DNA of 64,000 nt from Monodelphis domestica (Eukaryota > Chordata > Mammalia > Didelphimorphia > Didelphidae): NCBI RefSeq assembly GCF_027887165.1, contig NC_077229.1, positions 369,949,501 to 370,013,500 on the forward strand. The letters run 5' to 3'. The stretch's first letter is position 1, and each line of letters opens with the position of its first letter. Below the pieces are notes generated by a model. It saw only the letters and a list, made by a program, of their open reading frames with translations. It was not told the DNA's origin and ran no database searches. Positions 23,601-35,055 of the stretch are shown here, piece after piece. A program made the position numbers and the translations under genes.

Positions 23601-23949
23601 TGTTCTATTTTTTAGAAAGTTCCAATACTGAAACAATCTAAGACATGAAATTAGTTAATAATAGTAGGGATATAATGCTATTAATAATTATTGCTAATAT
23701 GTATGATATTTTCAAGTTTACAATATATTTTACTTGCTATTTGATGGGTTAGATTCTTCAATTTATACTAACTCTTTTTTATAAATGAAGAAAATGAGCT
23801 TCCTCATTACCTTTGTTATAAAAACTAATCTTAAACCCTCTTCTGTATGTCATTTAAGTTAGGTTCCCCATCCTAGCTCCAAGATACTCATATATTACAT
23901 ATTTACACTCAAAGGTTTAGTGAGAAACAATCTATGGTATCCAGCAAAT

Positions 23950-24290
23950 CTTCTATCACTCTATCATTGCACAGATGACTGTCTTCCATGCCTGAAATGC
24001 CTGCTTTTCTCATTCCTGCCTACTAAGATGCTTAGTGTCTTCTAAACTTCATCTCTATGTAATATTTCCCCTGATTTCCCAATGACTAAATCCTTACTCT
24101 CTTCCCACAAGAAATTGTATTGTTTTGTACGTGATTATCATATATGTGCATAAGATGTCCCTTGTCAACTTTTAAGAGGAGGGATTTTATTTCTTCTGGT
24201 TATGCATTCCCAGAGGCAAGCAATACTTGGCACATAATAGATATTAAATAATGGTTTCTGATTTATTGATATTTAAATGAAATTGATAAT
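23950..24290 (+). mobile_element. L2 LINE 3' fragment
   Basis: 'cttccatgcctgaaatgcctgcttttctcattcctgcctactaag' and the terminus 'aggagggattttatttcttctggttatgcattcccagaggcaagcaatacttggcacataatagatattaaataatgg' are typical of the L2 3' end. Confidence 0.7.
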
Positions 24291-25055
24291 TCTACTTGTA
24301 AGAAACTGAATTTCAGTATAATTTAATGTATCTGTTATATAAAAGAAGTCTTTCTTTAAAGTAGTAATGCCAGTCTATTCCTAAGTTGTTTTTATTTATC
24401 TCCATCATGGACATCTTCTAATAAAGGTATACTCCAGTTTTGCATTTTTTGATTCTTTGTCTTCTCAAACCTTGAATAAATTTCCAATGTTAAAGCATAT
24501 CAAACAAGACATGCACAAATATATTGAAGCATTTCAAATAAAAAAGGGAAGAAAAGTTATAGTTTTTAAGCAGATGACAATGATTGACAGACAAACATGA
24601 AACTGTTCCTTGGAACTTGCATATGCCAAGAAGTATTCATCATATCATCCTGAGATGTAAGAGTGTACATCAGGGCCACAGATGTTTATTTATTATTTTT
24701 AGTATTACTTGTCAAATGCTGTTCTCACAAAGTGGGGCCCCTGGCAAGGTGAATTATTTTATTAGAAACATCAAAAGCATTTTCTAATTTTGACATTGCC
24801 TTCTGGCTCTGTAATTTCCTGTAGTTTAAAATTTCAAGTCATGCAGCCAGACCCTCTTCCCCACAAAAGAAAAAAGAATGATGCCTGATTATATATTATT
24901 CACACATGACACAAGTAATAGCAATATAAAGTACCCTATCAGAAGAGATAATTAGAAATTTCATGTAAATATGATTATATTTTTCAATATGTCAAATATG
25001 TCCCCCGTTTTCCATCCCCATTTTGAATCCCTTTGCTCAAGACTCAGGCAGTAGA
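24291..25055. other. No gene seen
   Basis: AT-rich, complex-looking sequence. The 24580-24850 stretch is not recognisable as a repeat. Confidence 0.4.
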
Positions 25056-25059
25056 AAGA

Positions 25060-25322
25060 GCAATGCTCCAATTGTAAAAACTTGGCTACTCTCAGCAAAG
25101 CAGTGGTCTGGGATAATCCTGAAAGACATGACAGGAATGCTATCCACATCCAGAGAAAGAATTGTTGGAGTTGGATCGATGCAGATGAAAGCATATTATC
25201 CTTCCCATTAGTGCATTTATGGTTTTATTTTGGCATTTTGGATATGTTTGAATGTGCTTTTACAATGACCAATATAAAAGTATGTTTTGCATGATAATAA
25301 AAATAGTATGTAAAAAAAAAAG
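25060..25322 (+). mobile_element. L1 3' UTR end, marsupial type
   Basis: 'gtctgggataatcctgaaagacatgacaggaatgctatccacatccagagaaagaattgttggagttgg' belongs to the marsupial L1 3' UTR. The copy ends in 'aataaaaatagtatgtaaaaaaaaaa' at 25322. It is strongly 5'-truncated. The three overlapping short open frames across it are not genes. Confidence 0.7.
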
Positions 25323-25369
25323 AGTGATTCTCTGAGAGGCATATTTAAATGGCAAGATGGCCACTTATT

Positions 25370-25490
25370 GAGTATTCTAGGAGAGATCATTTAGCCTCTT
25401 AGAAACTCAGTTTTCTAATTTGTAAAATGGGAAGTTTGGAATAATTTACATCTAAGTTCCTTTTCACCTCTATTTCTATAATGCAGTGAT
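25370..25490 (+). mobile_element. MIR-type SINE fragment
   Basis: 'gatcatttagcctcttagaaactcagttttctaatttgtaaaatgggaagtttggaataatttacatctaagttccttttcacctctatttctat' is a clear MIR-family 3' half. Confidence 0.7.
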
Positions 25491-26690
25491 ACTGAATGTT
25501 CCATTCAGTAATGCAATCTTATTTTTTGACAATTCTCATTTTTTCTAACTCCTCTTTTGTAAACCTCAACTTCTAACATTAAATGAAACTTATCATTGAG
25601 GAGGACTCCATTTCACTGGCATTTCAGTCAAAATTTGACATTCAGTAAAAAAGCTGATTGCTTTTTCCTTCTATTTACTCTAACTCACAGGGGCAGAAGT
25701 TGTATTTGGCATGCCCTTTATTTCCAGTGCCACTTCCAGATTCTTGTTCTTTCAATATTATATGACAAAATTTCTGGACAACTATCCTGTATTCATTTGT
25801 TCTTTCTGACATGTATAGACTGTAAGGATACTTCCTCACTTAATGATCATGATGACATTTGGACCATATGCTTCCTCAATCCCCTTCCTCTTGTGTCATC
25901 ACATAATTTAATAACAATTTTAATGAACTAACACTATGTACTCACATCTCTTTGGACTCATCAGCTCCATTTTTACTCTACTTCAGTTTGGTCACATTAT
26001 TACTTAGAAATGTTTCATCTCTGATATATTGAACTCTCAGTTTCCCATCTCTGAAAACAGTTTATAGTCTTACCTTTTTATTGCTATTTTTTTTCTCCAA
26101 TATCTATTATTCATCTTCATCATGACCTTTGGTCTAATTATTTCTTCCTATTCTCCCAATACAACAGCCCTGTTCTGGGTATATCCCACAGTCTTGGAAC
26201 CAAAGGCAATAATTAAAAAAAATTAAAACCCTCCTTTCCATCCTTGCATCCCTTAATCACTTGATTTTATGCCAAATTGGTGAAATTCCTGTCATATATT
26301 TCCTCCACTCTTAATTTAATGGAACTAAATTCTCATGTAATCCTTAAAGAAATTACAAATTCATGCTCTCTGAGTCTACTAATAATTTCATTTGGTTCCT
26401 TATGGTTGTATTAAAATATTTTTATATCTATCTGAATTTTCTGATGCACTTTTCCCTTTTGTTTTCATTGTTCAAGTATAGCTGAACCTCCTCAAGTGCC
26501 TTACAATTCATCTGAGATCTTGCTATCTTGTCAGCAAGGATTTTAACAGGGTCATGGGAAAGTCTGCCCCATGATTTGCCTGATGCTGAACATTTTGTGT
26601 CTAAGGTAGTCTTCAGATCTAATAGTAACCCTGTTAAAAAGAAATAATTTTTCAATGTTAATTAAAGTTAGTTAAGTTAGTTAAAGAAAG
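25491..26690. other. No gene seen; unassigned sequence
   Basis: Pyrimidine-rich sequence on the plus strand, with 111-residue (25596-25931, plus) and 75-residue (26428-26655, minus) open frames. Neither has a domain I recognise. The minus frame includes LADKIARSQMNCKALEEVQL, which has normal amino-acid composition, and it lies next to a LINE-like fragment. It may be decayed LINE sequence. Confidence 0.35.
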
Positions 26691-26699
26691 TTAAAAAGA

Positions 26700-27000
26700 A
26701 AGACCTGACAATCCTTTTGAATCCATGTTGTCTCTTAGTGATCATCCTCTATTTCCAAGTATTCACATTATATCATTTTAGTAATTTGTGATATAAATTT
26801 ATTAAGAATTGAAATCAGTTTCACAGGCCTGTAACTTGAAATGCTCACCTAATCTTCTTTTTTGACAATCTGGACAAGACATATCCCTTTCCAGTCAGAC
26901 AACATTATTTATTATCAGAACTTCTCAAAGGTTTGGAGTCAAGTCAAATATAAGCCCATGCTTTCTCTGTCAGACCAATCAAAGTCTTAGTTTAATTTGC
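26700..27000 (-). mobile_element. CR1/L3-like LINE reverse transcriptase fragment
   Basis: On the minus strand, frames give W..ICLVQIVKKED, SSYRPVKLISILNKF and then, after shifts, MITKRQHGFKRIV. This order matches the CR1/L3 RT block usually read as 'IFKKG..ENPGNYRPVSLTS..K..E' followed by 'QHGFRKG'. Several stops and frameshifts, so ancient. The NYRPVSL block is shared by several LINE clades, so the clade is tentative. Confidence 0.5.
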
Positions 27001-27248
27001 ATCAATGAACCATTATATAACCAAATGTATAAAAGAACTTCTCTGACTACCAGGTGTTAACTAGTGAGGAGCCTTGAATCTCATTTATTGGCAATTCCTG
27101 ACTTTGCTAATGAATTGATCATGTACAGAATCTTGTTCCTAAGTTTCTCTCTATTACAGATTTCTATTGTGATAATTGGCAAGCCACTCAAGATCTGAAG
27201 GATAACACTCCCACTCCTGAATGCCTTCTCTAAGGAAACCCCTCTTTT

Positions 27249-27456
27249 CTTTTTTTTTTTTTAAACCCTTACCTTCCGTCTTGGAGTCAATACTGTGTAT
27301 TGGCTCCAAGGCAGAAGAGTGGTAAGGGCTAGGCAATGGGGGTCAAGTGATTTGCCCAGGGTCACACAGCTAGGAAGTGGCTGAGGCCGGATTTGAACCT
27401 AGGACCTCCCGTCTCTAGGCCTGGCTCTCAATCCACTGAGCTACCCAGCTGCCCCC
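27249..27456 (-). mobile_element. tRNA-headed SINE (antisense), near consensus
   Basis: A full-length antisense copy running from a T tract (27249-27262) through 'acccttaccttccgtcttggagtcaatactgtgtattggctccaaggcagaagagtgg', 'gtcaagtgatttgcccagggtcacacagctaggaagtggctgaggc' and 'tccactgagctacccagctgccccc' at the tRNA-like head. It looks well preserved, so it is probably among the youngest SINEs here. Confidence 0.9.
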
Positions 27457-28554
27457 AAAACCCCTCTTTTCTAAGATCACCTTGGAGGCTGGTCTTCCTC
27501 CTCATTTTGAAGCCAAATTAGAACAAACCAAGGAAATATCTAGGGCATCTAGATAGTTAATGTATAAGTAGAATTGAAATTGATTTTTACAAGTCTTAAA
27601 ATCTATTTTACACATTAGAATCATAGCAAAATTTTCAAAATGAGGAAAGGTCATTAAAAAATGGTCATGATGGAAGAAAATTTTAAATGACAGTCAACTG
27701 CTTTTTTATATGTCAGCTGACTAAAGCAAGATAACTTTTCAGTTATGGCTTTTACTTCCTTTTAAGTGAAATGGGAAAAAGCAAAATAGATTTTCAGCTG
27801 GTAAAAACATTGACTATCTAAATCATTATGCTTAATTGACCTTTCTAAATTGGCACAGACATAAAGGAGGATGATCTGTTGGGAATATTTTTTATTATGG
27901 GCCCTAACTTGGACAAGTTGGGGATGTACCAGTAGATAATGATCTCTTCCACAAGGGAATCACAGTATGATCAATTGTGGCAATTTCCTAATAATTTACC
28001 TCCTGGGGTCACTTATGACTGTGGTGCTGGTTTTCCATTTAATATCCTTTACTAGTAATGATGGGATCAGGTAATAGTATTTCCATGGAAATGCCCTGGG
28101 GAATATTGTTTAAATCATAGAGTCCATATAAGTTGCTAGTTAAACTACAAATGCCAAATGTGTTCCTTGTTCTGTTAAATTAAGTGACCTTTGATCTAAG
28201 ACTATTAGAGATTTCAATGATGAACTATTTTGGAGTAAATTAGACACTTGATTATCGCACATTAGAGAAACTGAGAACAATTATTTTGATGATTAAATAC
28301 TCTCACACCCCTCAAAAATGTACTGTGAATTAATTTCCTGTAGTCATCCTGTCAGATGTGACACATCACCACTAATTAAAGGGTCCCACATCTGACTATT
28401 CTATTCTGACTGCAACCTCCTCTTTAGGTACTTCAACTATTCCTCCTATGCTGTGATAAGAGATATTATTCAGTTATTTTTAATGTAATGAATAGTCTTT
28501 ATGATTTTATTTTGGATTTTATTGTCAAAGATACCAGTTTGCCATAATCTCCTC
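27457..28554. other. No gene seen
   Basis: No recognisable repeat or coding signal. This is one of the longer repeat-poor stretches and reads as ordinary complex AT-rich DNA. Confidence 0.4.
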
Positions 28555-28695
28555 TAACTCATTACAGATAAGAAAACTGAGATAAAGAGGGTTGAATGAC
28601 ATGCCCAGGGTTACACAGTTCCTAAGTGTCTGAGATTTGAATTCTGGTTTTGCTGACTTGAAGCCTGGCACTCTATCCACAGCCACCTAGATGCA
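28555..28695 (-). mobile_element. MIR/tRNA-type SINE fragment (antisense)
   Basis: 'ttacagataagaaaactgagataaagagggttgaatgacatgcccagggttacacagttcctaagtgtctgagatttgaattctgg ... ctctatccacagccacctagatg' is an antisense SINE with its tRNA-like head at the right. Confidence 0.75.
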
Positions 28696-29555
28696 GAGTA
28701 AGAGCTCTTTCAAACAAGAGTGACTGGCTTCTGTTTTTTTTTTCTCCAAAAGAGATTTAAATCTGATGTCACCCAGCCCAGAAATATAAGACCTTTAATA
28801 TTCTGTCTTATTATACCCAAATTGCTCACTATGAAGGAAGAAATAAAGAAAAGAAGAAATCTAGGCAGAAATCTCAGACAGGCTTGGCCACTATCCAAGT
28901 ACCTCTGATACTTTTTTGAGTAGAGCCCATAAAACATTAGGGAATGGGTATTATTTTATTGACACAAATGGGGTCTTTTACTAGACAGGTATTTTTGTAG
29001 AAATTAAAAGAGAGGCTTAGAGAATAAAAATAAAAATTGGAATGCTGGGAGTATCTAAACACAAATTTACAGTATGAGAGTTTGGGGATTTCTGTCTTAT
29101 CTGTGCTTTGTGTTATCTATACTGGCAGGTGTTTCAGAGCATTTGTTTTATACCACATCCTGATAACTCAACCTAGGGTTGTTCCTTTTGTCTGATCAGC
29201 CAAAGGAAGAAATCTATACAGAAAATGAAACTTACAGAAAGTCTTCAAAAAGACAAATCTGTATTTTCTCTCTATATTTCTAACTCTATCTATGTTGGAA
29301 ATAGCAGTGACAAAAGACAGATACAAAAACTAATTTGACAATAAATTTGTGATTTAAAAAATTCTGTACTAAAATTTTCCAAATTATGATTTGAATGTTT
29401 TTAATGAGTATTTTATGATTTTTACTACCAATAAATTTTGTAAAGTTTGGTAAAAACAAGTATCACCATATTTATTAGAATATCACAAGAAAAAGGAAAG
29501 ATTCAGTAAAACAGAGATTCAATGACATACATAGAAGTATTTTATTTGTTTTTTC
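28696..29555. other. No gene seen
   Basis: AT-rich sequence. Two overlapping short frames on opposite strands near 28710-28937 lack any recognisable domain. Confidence 0.4.
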
Positions 29556-29559
29556 AAAC

Positions 29560-29912
29560 TATCAGCTTCTAGTTTTATTTATTAAATCAATAGTTCTTTG
29601 ACTTTCAATTTTTATTAATTTCTCCTTTGATTTTTAGGATCTCTAATTTGGTTTTCATCTGAGGATTTTTTATTTGTTCACTTTCTACTTTTTTAATTTG
29701 CATGCCCAATTCATTGACCTCTGCCCTCTCTAATTTGTTAATATATGAACTCAAGGATATAAATTTCCCCCTGAGTACTGCTTTGGCTGCATCCCATAGG
29801 TTTTGAAAGGATGTCTCATCATTGTCATTTTCTTCAATGAAATTATTAATTGTTTCTATGAGTTGTTCTTTAAGCAATTTTGGAGAATTGTATTGTTTAA
29901 TTTCCAATATAA
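29560..29912 (-). mobile_element. L1 ORF2 fragment (between endonuclease and RT domains)
   Basis: A 100-residue minus-strand frame (29605-29907) reads FQNLWDAAKAVLRGKFISLS, SYINKLERAEVNELGMQIKK and NPQMKTKLEILKIKGEINK. This is the linker between the endonuclease and reverse transcriptase of L1 ORF2p (compare L1 words LWDAAKAVLRG, LRGKFIALQ and IKIRAEIN). The frame is uninterrupted, so this is a relatively young L1 piece, truncated at both ends. Confidence 0.85.
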
Positions 29913-30714
29913 AGAAGTATTAAAATAAGAACTAAGGAAAATAATACAGGAAAAATTAGAACAAAACACATGACAATTTATTTTCAAGACACCAAATACA
30001 AGCTTAAATATGTTTGTTTTATAACATTAAATATTATGTTGGAGAATTAGTGATTGAAATAAGACTTTGAACTGTTCAAGTCCTCTTAACAAAAGCAGTT
30101 TCAGTTTGTCAGACCCCAAATGTGATGGTTTTCAGTGAAAATAGACTTAAAACTGTACTTAAAGGGAATGATGAATTTACTAAAGGATGACCATATGACT
30201 ATTTTTCTGATTAAAAGACAGAACAGGAAATTTTTAGACAACCTTCAGTTTTCTCTCTCCAAAAGAATACAGTAAGTAAAGTATGATTTTATTTAACCTT
30301 CTTCTACATACTGCTTTTAATTAATCAAGCTGAAGACACTTAGCAGTCCCTGTTATCAGTCCTTTCATTGACTCCTCAGTTGAAAATGAATCCCAAAGTG
30401 CTTGCAGAAAGAGAAAAGCATGTTTTAAAATCAGAAATCAACTGAAAAGTAAGTAAAATTTCATATGACTTATAAATATTAGCATAAACTGCATTAAAGT
30501 CTTGCAACTGTTGATTCAGTATCTGCTGATTGAGTTACTTATAGTTAATCATGGAAAAAAAGAGAAAGAAAAAAGGAAAATTGGAAAATTCTAGAAGATT
30601 TTAAAAATTCATAAATTTCAAACACCCACATCAAGCAAGAACTGTCTGTAACATGGTGAAATAAACCTGAGAAAGAGACAGAAAAAGAGTTGTTGTGGCT
30701 TGCCTTTCATTTCC
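29913..30714. other. No gene seen
   Basis: AT-rich sequence without recognised elements. Confidence 0.4.
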
Positions 30715-30919
30715 ATTTTTTTTAACCCTTACCATTTACTTTAGAATTAGTACTATTTATTGGTTCCAAGACAGAAGAAGAGTGGTAGGAGCTAGACATT
30801 GGGGGTTAAGTGACTTGCCCAGAATCAAACAGCTAGGAATTGTCCAAGTCTAGATTTGAACCCAGGACCTCCCATTTTTGAGTCTGGCTCTAAATCCACT
30901 GAGCCACTTAGTTGCCCCC
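30715..30919 (-). mobile_element. tRNA-headed SINE (antisense)
   Basis: Same family and orientation as the copy at 27249: T tract, 'acccttaccatttactttagaattagtactatttattggttccaagacagaag', 'gttaagtgacttgcccagaatcaaacagctagg' and the head 'tccactgagccacttagttgccccc'. More diverged than the 27249 copy. Confidence 0.85.
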
Positions 30920-30924
30920 ATTGC

Positions 30925-31395
30925 CTTTCATTTTCACAGAGGACCAATGACATCATCACAGGATGACTTCTTGACTCAGCCATGAATTGGATTTAAGTGA
31001 GGCAGTTACCCAATGTCTTTAGCCTCCTTCTATCTTTCAGAGTCTTTGAATTTCAGTGGCAAGAAAAATGTCAGGACAATTATCTATGACCCAGGATGAA
31101 GTTTATGACTTTGGCATCTTCTATATCTCAACATGCTCTAAGCACTCCATATTGCATGCTTTAACTGCTTTTATGACCATGGAAATAAATTATTCTCCTA
31201 TGTTTAATTGACTAGGGCAATTATTTATATTCTTGGAGTAGACATATTCCAAATTTACAAATAAGTTTGTAGCCCATTGTTTATCCTCAACCTCAGTCAG
31301 CCCATCTGCCAATATAGTTTTACTGGCATGTGGCCACTATACACCACAGGTGAGAGTGGAGTGACAGGTGGACCCTAAATATGGGTGAGCAACCC
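30925..31395 (+). repeat. Interspersed repeat known from marsupial-type genomes, family not assigned
   Basis: 'tttcattttcacagaggaccaatgacatcatcacaggatgacttcttgactcag' through 'gaattggatttaagtgaggcag', 'gcatcttctatatctcaacatgctctaagcactccatattgcatgcttta' and 'caccacaggtgagagtggagtgacaggtgga' follow an interspersed repeat that I recall as common in marsupials. No coding frame is seen. I cannot name the family with certainty. Confidence 0.5.
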
Positions 31396-32435
31396 TATAA
31401 AAGGTTCAATAAGTCATCACATCAGAAATGCTAGTCCTACTTGAATACTCATTTACCCTGAGAAAGAGTATAATACTGTATAATAATGAACAATATGTTA
31501 TTATTATTGCAATTAATTTTTGTAACGTATTATTATGTGTAATTAATCTAATAATTAAATAACACATGTCATACATATACACATATATATGTATATATAT
31601 ATATATCTTCAAAAAAATAACATTAAATATGGAGTCAGGAAGTATTTACTTATTTCCATGGCAGTATTGTACTGAAGTTTTGAAAGGTTAAAGTAAAACT
31701 TGTGAATTATTTAAGTAGTAATAAACATTTTATGAAATGAAATTATGTCCCTGTAAGGGGAAAATGGTAGGTGGGATACTTAAAATTTCTATAGTACAAG
31801 AGATAAGAAGTAATTAATATGCTTAAGACAATCAAAGGTACATTACTAGTAAGAAGGTGATAACTAAGATACTTAAGATATCTTTGAGAGTTTGATCCTT
31901 AAAGTACTTAAGATCCTTATTGAAGATGCTCTAGAACTGAATCCCTTTTACGGGAATGAATAGGAGAATATATAGAAAGAGAGCAGGATGTAAGTTGAAT
32001 ATAATGGTATATTATTATTTTTAATATCAAGTGATAAAATTAATACACTTTGAAAAGAAAAAAGGAGAGGAAGTTGGGGGTAACTTATCCCACATGAGGA
32101 AGCATGAAATAATCAATGCAGTGGATGAGAAGATGAAGAAATTATTGGGCACTGCTTTAATCTTACTCGCATTGGAAATGACACAAAATAGAAATAACAT
32201 CCACATTCAGCTAAGTATAGAAATCTGTCTTATCCAGTAGAGAAGTAAGAGAGTGAGTTAGAACAATCATAAACAAAAATAGAAAGACAGACAAAAGGCA
32301 GGGGGAATTGGGTAACAGGTAAAAAGAAGCAAAAACAATCATGAACAGGAAAAGTCTGAAAGGATTAAAAGAAAAGGGTAAACAGAAATGATAAAAAGAG
32401 AAGATAGATGGAGAGATCAGAGATAAGGGAAAAGG
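31396..32435. other. No gene seen
   Basis: AT- and purine-rich sequence with a short (TA)n tract near 31582-31606. No coding frame with recognisable content. Confidence 0.4.
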
Positions 32436-32883
32436 ACTTAAATGTACAAACCTATTTTCAGCAGCTCTTTTTATAATAGCAAAGAATCAGAAAATGAGGG
32501 TGTCAACATCATGTTGGGTTTGGTTGAACAAGCTGTGATATATTGTGGTATTGGAAAACAATTTAGCTATAAGAAATGATGAAGATGAGTTCAGAAAAAC
32601 CTTGAAAGATTTATATAACTAATTGAAAGTGAAGAGAACAAAACCAGGAGAATAGGGTATACAGTAATAGAAACTTTGCATAATGAGCAACTATGGAGGA
32701 CTAGACTATTATCAGCAAACCAACATTCCAAGAGAATCCCAAGGGACTAATGATAACCAAATGCTAGCCACAGACAAATAAAGAACTGTTTTGATTCTGT
32801 TTGCAGATCAAAGCACACCATTCATGCCTTTATTTCCTTCATTAGCTTTGTATTATATATGTATATATGATAAGTGTCCTCAG

Positions 32884-33150
32884 TGTTTAAAAAAAAGATA
32901 AAAATGAGGGAAGTTTGTACCCCTGAGGAAAGTTTGTATGCCAAGGTATGGAGAGAGGGAAAGAGAGGAGAAGCCTCTTCTCAAAGTGGGGTTCAGGGGA
33001 GACAGCAGATGTAATGGGTTGTCTCAGAAAAAGGAGAGGAGGTTTGAAGATTTTCCCCCTTCTGCCTTCCCTCCTTAGCTAAAGCTGCTCTCCCCAATTA
33101 GGTCTTGTCCCTCTTGTTTCCCCCCCTCCCCTCCACTACTCGAGACCAAA
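32884..33150 (-). repeat. Partial 3' LTR of the ERV
   Basis: This region is homologous to 35692-35930 of the other LTR. Shared words include 'ttctcaaagtggggttcaggggagacagcagatgtaatggg' and 'tttgaagattttcccccttctgccttccctccttagctaaagctgctctccccaattaggtcttgtccctcttg'. Only the promoter-distal part of the LTR is represented. Confidence 0.9.
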
Positions 33151-33183
33151 AGATAGATGTATAAATGGATCAGCTTCAAAGTC

Positions 33184-33597
33184 TCATGCAACAATGTCTT
33201 CTTTAGCTATCTTGTCAGAATGGTGTGGATACTTAAGTTGCTGTTTTAAAGATTTGCTAGCCCCGTTTGATTTTCCACTGTCTAGATCCATTCTGCAAGT
33301 TAAAAAATTTTCCAAAAATGATTTAATCGGTTCTTTGCTTTTCTCCATGAAGTTTTGTGTGCCCATGTATTGTGAACCATAAATGTCACGTTTCATGTCT
33401 GCTATTATCTGAGCAATTTCATTTTCCACCTCAATTCTAGACTTTTGTTTTGTACCTAAGTTGTTTCCCTTGGCATCTTGCCCAACTCTCTCTTTCTCCA
33501 CCACTAAAATGTTAAAGTTTTCATTTTCCTTTCTACCATCTTCCTTTGTGCACTTTATGCTTATTCCCTCATGTTTCCTCCCTGGGATACCTCCCAA
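33184..33597 (-). pseudogene. 137-residue ORF of unknown type within the ERV
   Basis: A charged, lysine- and glutamate-rich frame (for example KENENFNILVVEKERVGQDA and IEVENEIAQIIADMKRDIYG) lies downstream of the gag zinc-knuckle region and ends just before the partial 3' LTR. I recognise no protease, dUTPase, RT or envelope motif, and no signal peptide or membrane span. It could be a divergent gag-pol junction segment, an accessory-type ORF of this ERV family, or a chance frame. Its length and its place inside a compact element make it notable. Part of a fossil element. Confidence 0.35.
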
Positions 33598-33869
33598 ATT
33601 AGTCTCTTTTTTACTAGATAATGCTAGAGCCTGGCATCATGCAGTATAATGCTTATTTCTCACTACAACTTCTGAATAACAGGGTTTTGCTCCAGAAGCT
33701 ATTGCTGCTTCCACGGATTTCAGGTCTGGGGTCTCCTGTTCTCTAAGTCTGCAGTGAGAGCAACACTGCTAGACATTAGAGTCCTGTCTCCCATAGTTTT
33801 TGTTATTATATACTTTTCCCTGATAATATACATTTTGACCTTTCCTATCTCTCTTATTTTGGCCCTGTT

Positions 33870-33935
33870 AATAGCGATGTTTCATTGGGCAGTTTCTTAC
33901 TATGTGTCCTTGATGAGAACTCAAAAAGCAAGTCC
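33870..33935 (-). pseudogene. ERV gag nucleocapsid zinc-knuckle segment
   Basis: On the minus strand a short segment reads HQGHIVRNCPMKH, the second half of a retroviral CCHC zinc knuckle. It lies downstream of the capsid segments, as expected for nucleocapsid. Fossil. Confidence 0.55.
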
Positions 33936-34099
33936 TGGTATCTCTTTGTAACCTCTGTTGACTTTGGGGTGTCTGTCTATACTGTGAGGTAATGTCTTAA
34001 TTGTAGCCAGGTTCTTAACTTCCTCTAATTCTTTCTGCCTTAATATTTCAGAGGTCTCTTGGAGCTTTTTCTTTAGATCTTTCTTTTCTTTTTCTTGAT

Positions 34100-35002
34100 C
34101 TACTTTGTTATCATGAAGATAGGTGGTAGTGTCTCTAAGTTCATTACGTGAGATAGTGTGAAACTTAGGGAAATAATTCCTGAAGAAACTCCCAAGTGCT
34201 TATCACAGCCCTTGAGAAATTGTCTCCTCATGTGTTCTTCTGATTCTTTTGAATCAGGGCTAAAACCAAGCAGTCCCTCAGTTTTTTGAATAAAGTGATC
34301 AATAAATGAGCTTGGATCTTTATTTTTTTTCTTGGGATAATCTGTCAAATTTTCTCCATGCATTGGGTCTTTCCAACAATTGCTTCATTTCCTGTAATAG
34401 ATCCTCACGGCATTTTCTTAGATAAGTTATTGGTCTTGGATTAGAAAAATCCAGATCCTCAAAAACTTCTAGCCATTTTGTGAGTGAAGAATATTTTTTA
34501 ATTTGCTCAATAAATTTTTATGTTCCTGGGGTGTAAAAAGTTCAGATAAAATAACTTCTACATCCTCAAAATCTGGTTCATAGAGGCGAAATGCTCTCTT
34601 TAGTTCTTTAATTGCAAGATGAGGCTCTAATAAAAATTTAGGCATACATTTTCGTAAAGACTGTAACTCATGGGTGGTGAATAACTTATGAACCTTCGCA
34701 TGTAAAATACCAGAGTTATCATTTTCCTTAGCTATATCATGCAAAGGCATAATCTTTTGAGCATTTGATGCATTTGCAAGATAGTTAGCAGATGCATTAA
34801 TTGGTGCCTGTATGTTATTGGCAAGGTCATTTCCCCCTACTGCACCTAATGGTGTCCCAGTATTAGTATTAGTAACTACATCGACCTTATTAGTCTGTCC
34901 CATCATGTCCCCGGTCTCCTTGTCAGTTCCCTTCCCCATGCCTTGTTTTCTCTGCATGTAATCCTGGTACATCTCAGTTATAATAGGGATCTGATCAAAC
35001 AA
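34100..35002 (-). pseudogene. ERV gag, capsid region (fossil)
   Basis: Two minus-strand frames carry capsid-like sequence. The first (34469-35002, 177 residues) has a Gly/Asn/Thr-rich linker and then HELQSLRKCMPKFLLEPHLA, ELKRAFRLYEPDFEDVEVIL and SELFTPQEHKNLLSKL, like the N-terminal capsid of class I retroviruses. The second (34100-34363) has NKDPSSFIDHFIQKTEGLLG and EEHMRRQFLKGCDKHL, in the position of the capsid C-terminal (major homology) domain. In the element's direction the order is correct. Broken; not an expressed gene. Confidence 0.7.
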
Positions 35003-35055
35003 TGTCTCTAATCTATTATCAATGACTAGAGCACGTACAGTTTTCTTTTGGAAAA

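Noticed and set aside
25596-25931. 111-residue plus-strand open frame
   Set aside because: Composition follows a pyrimidine-rich tract, and there is no recognisable domain, splice context or start context.
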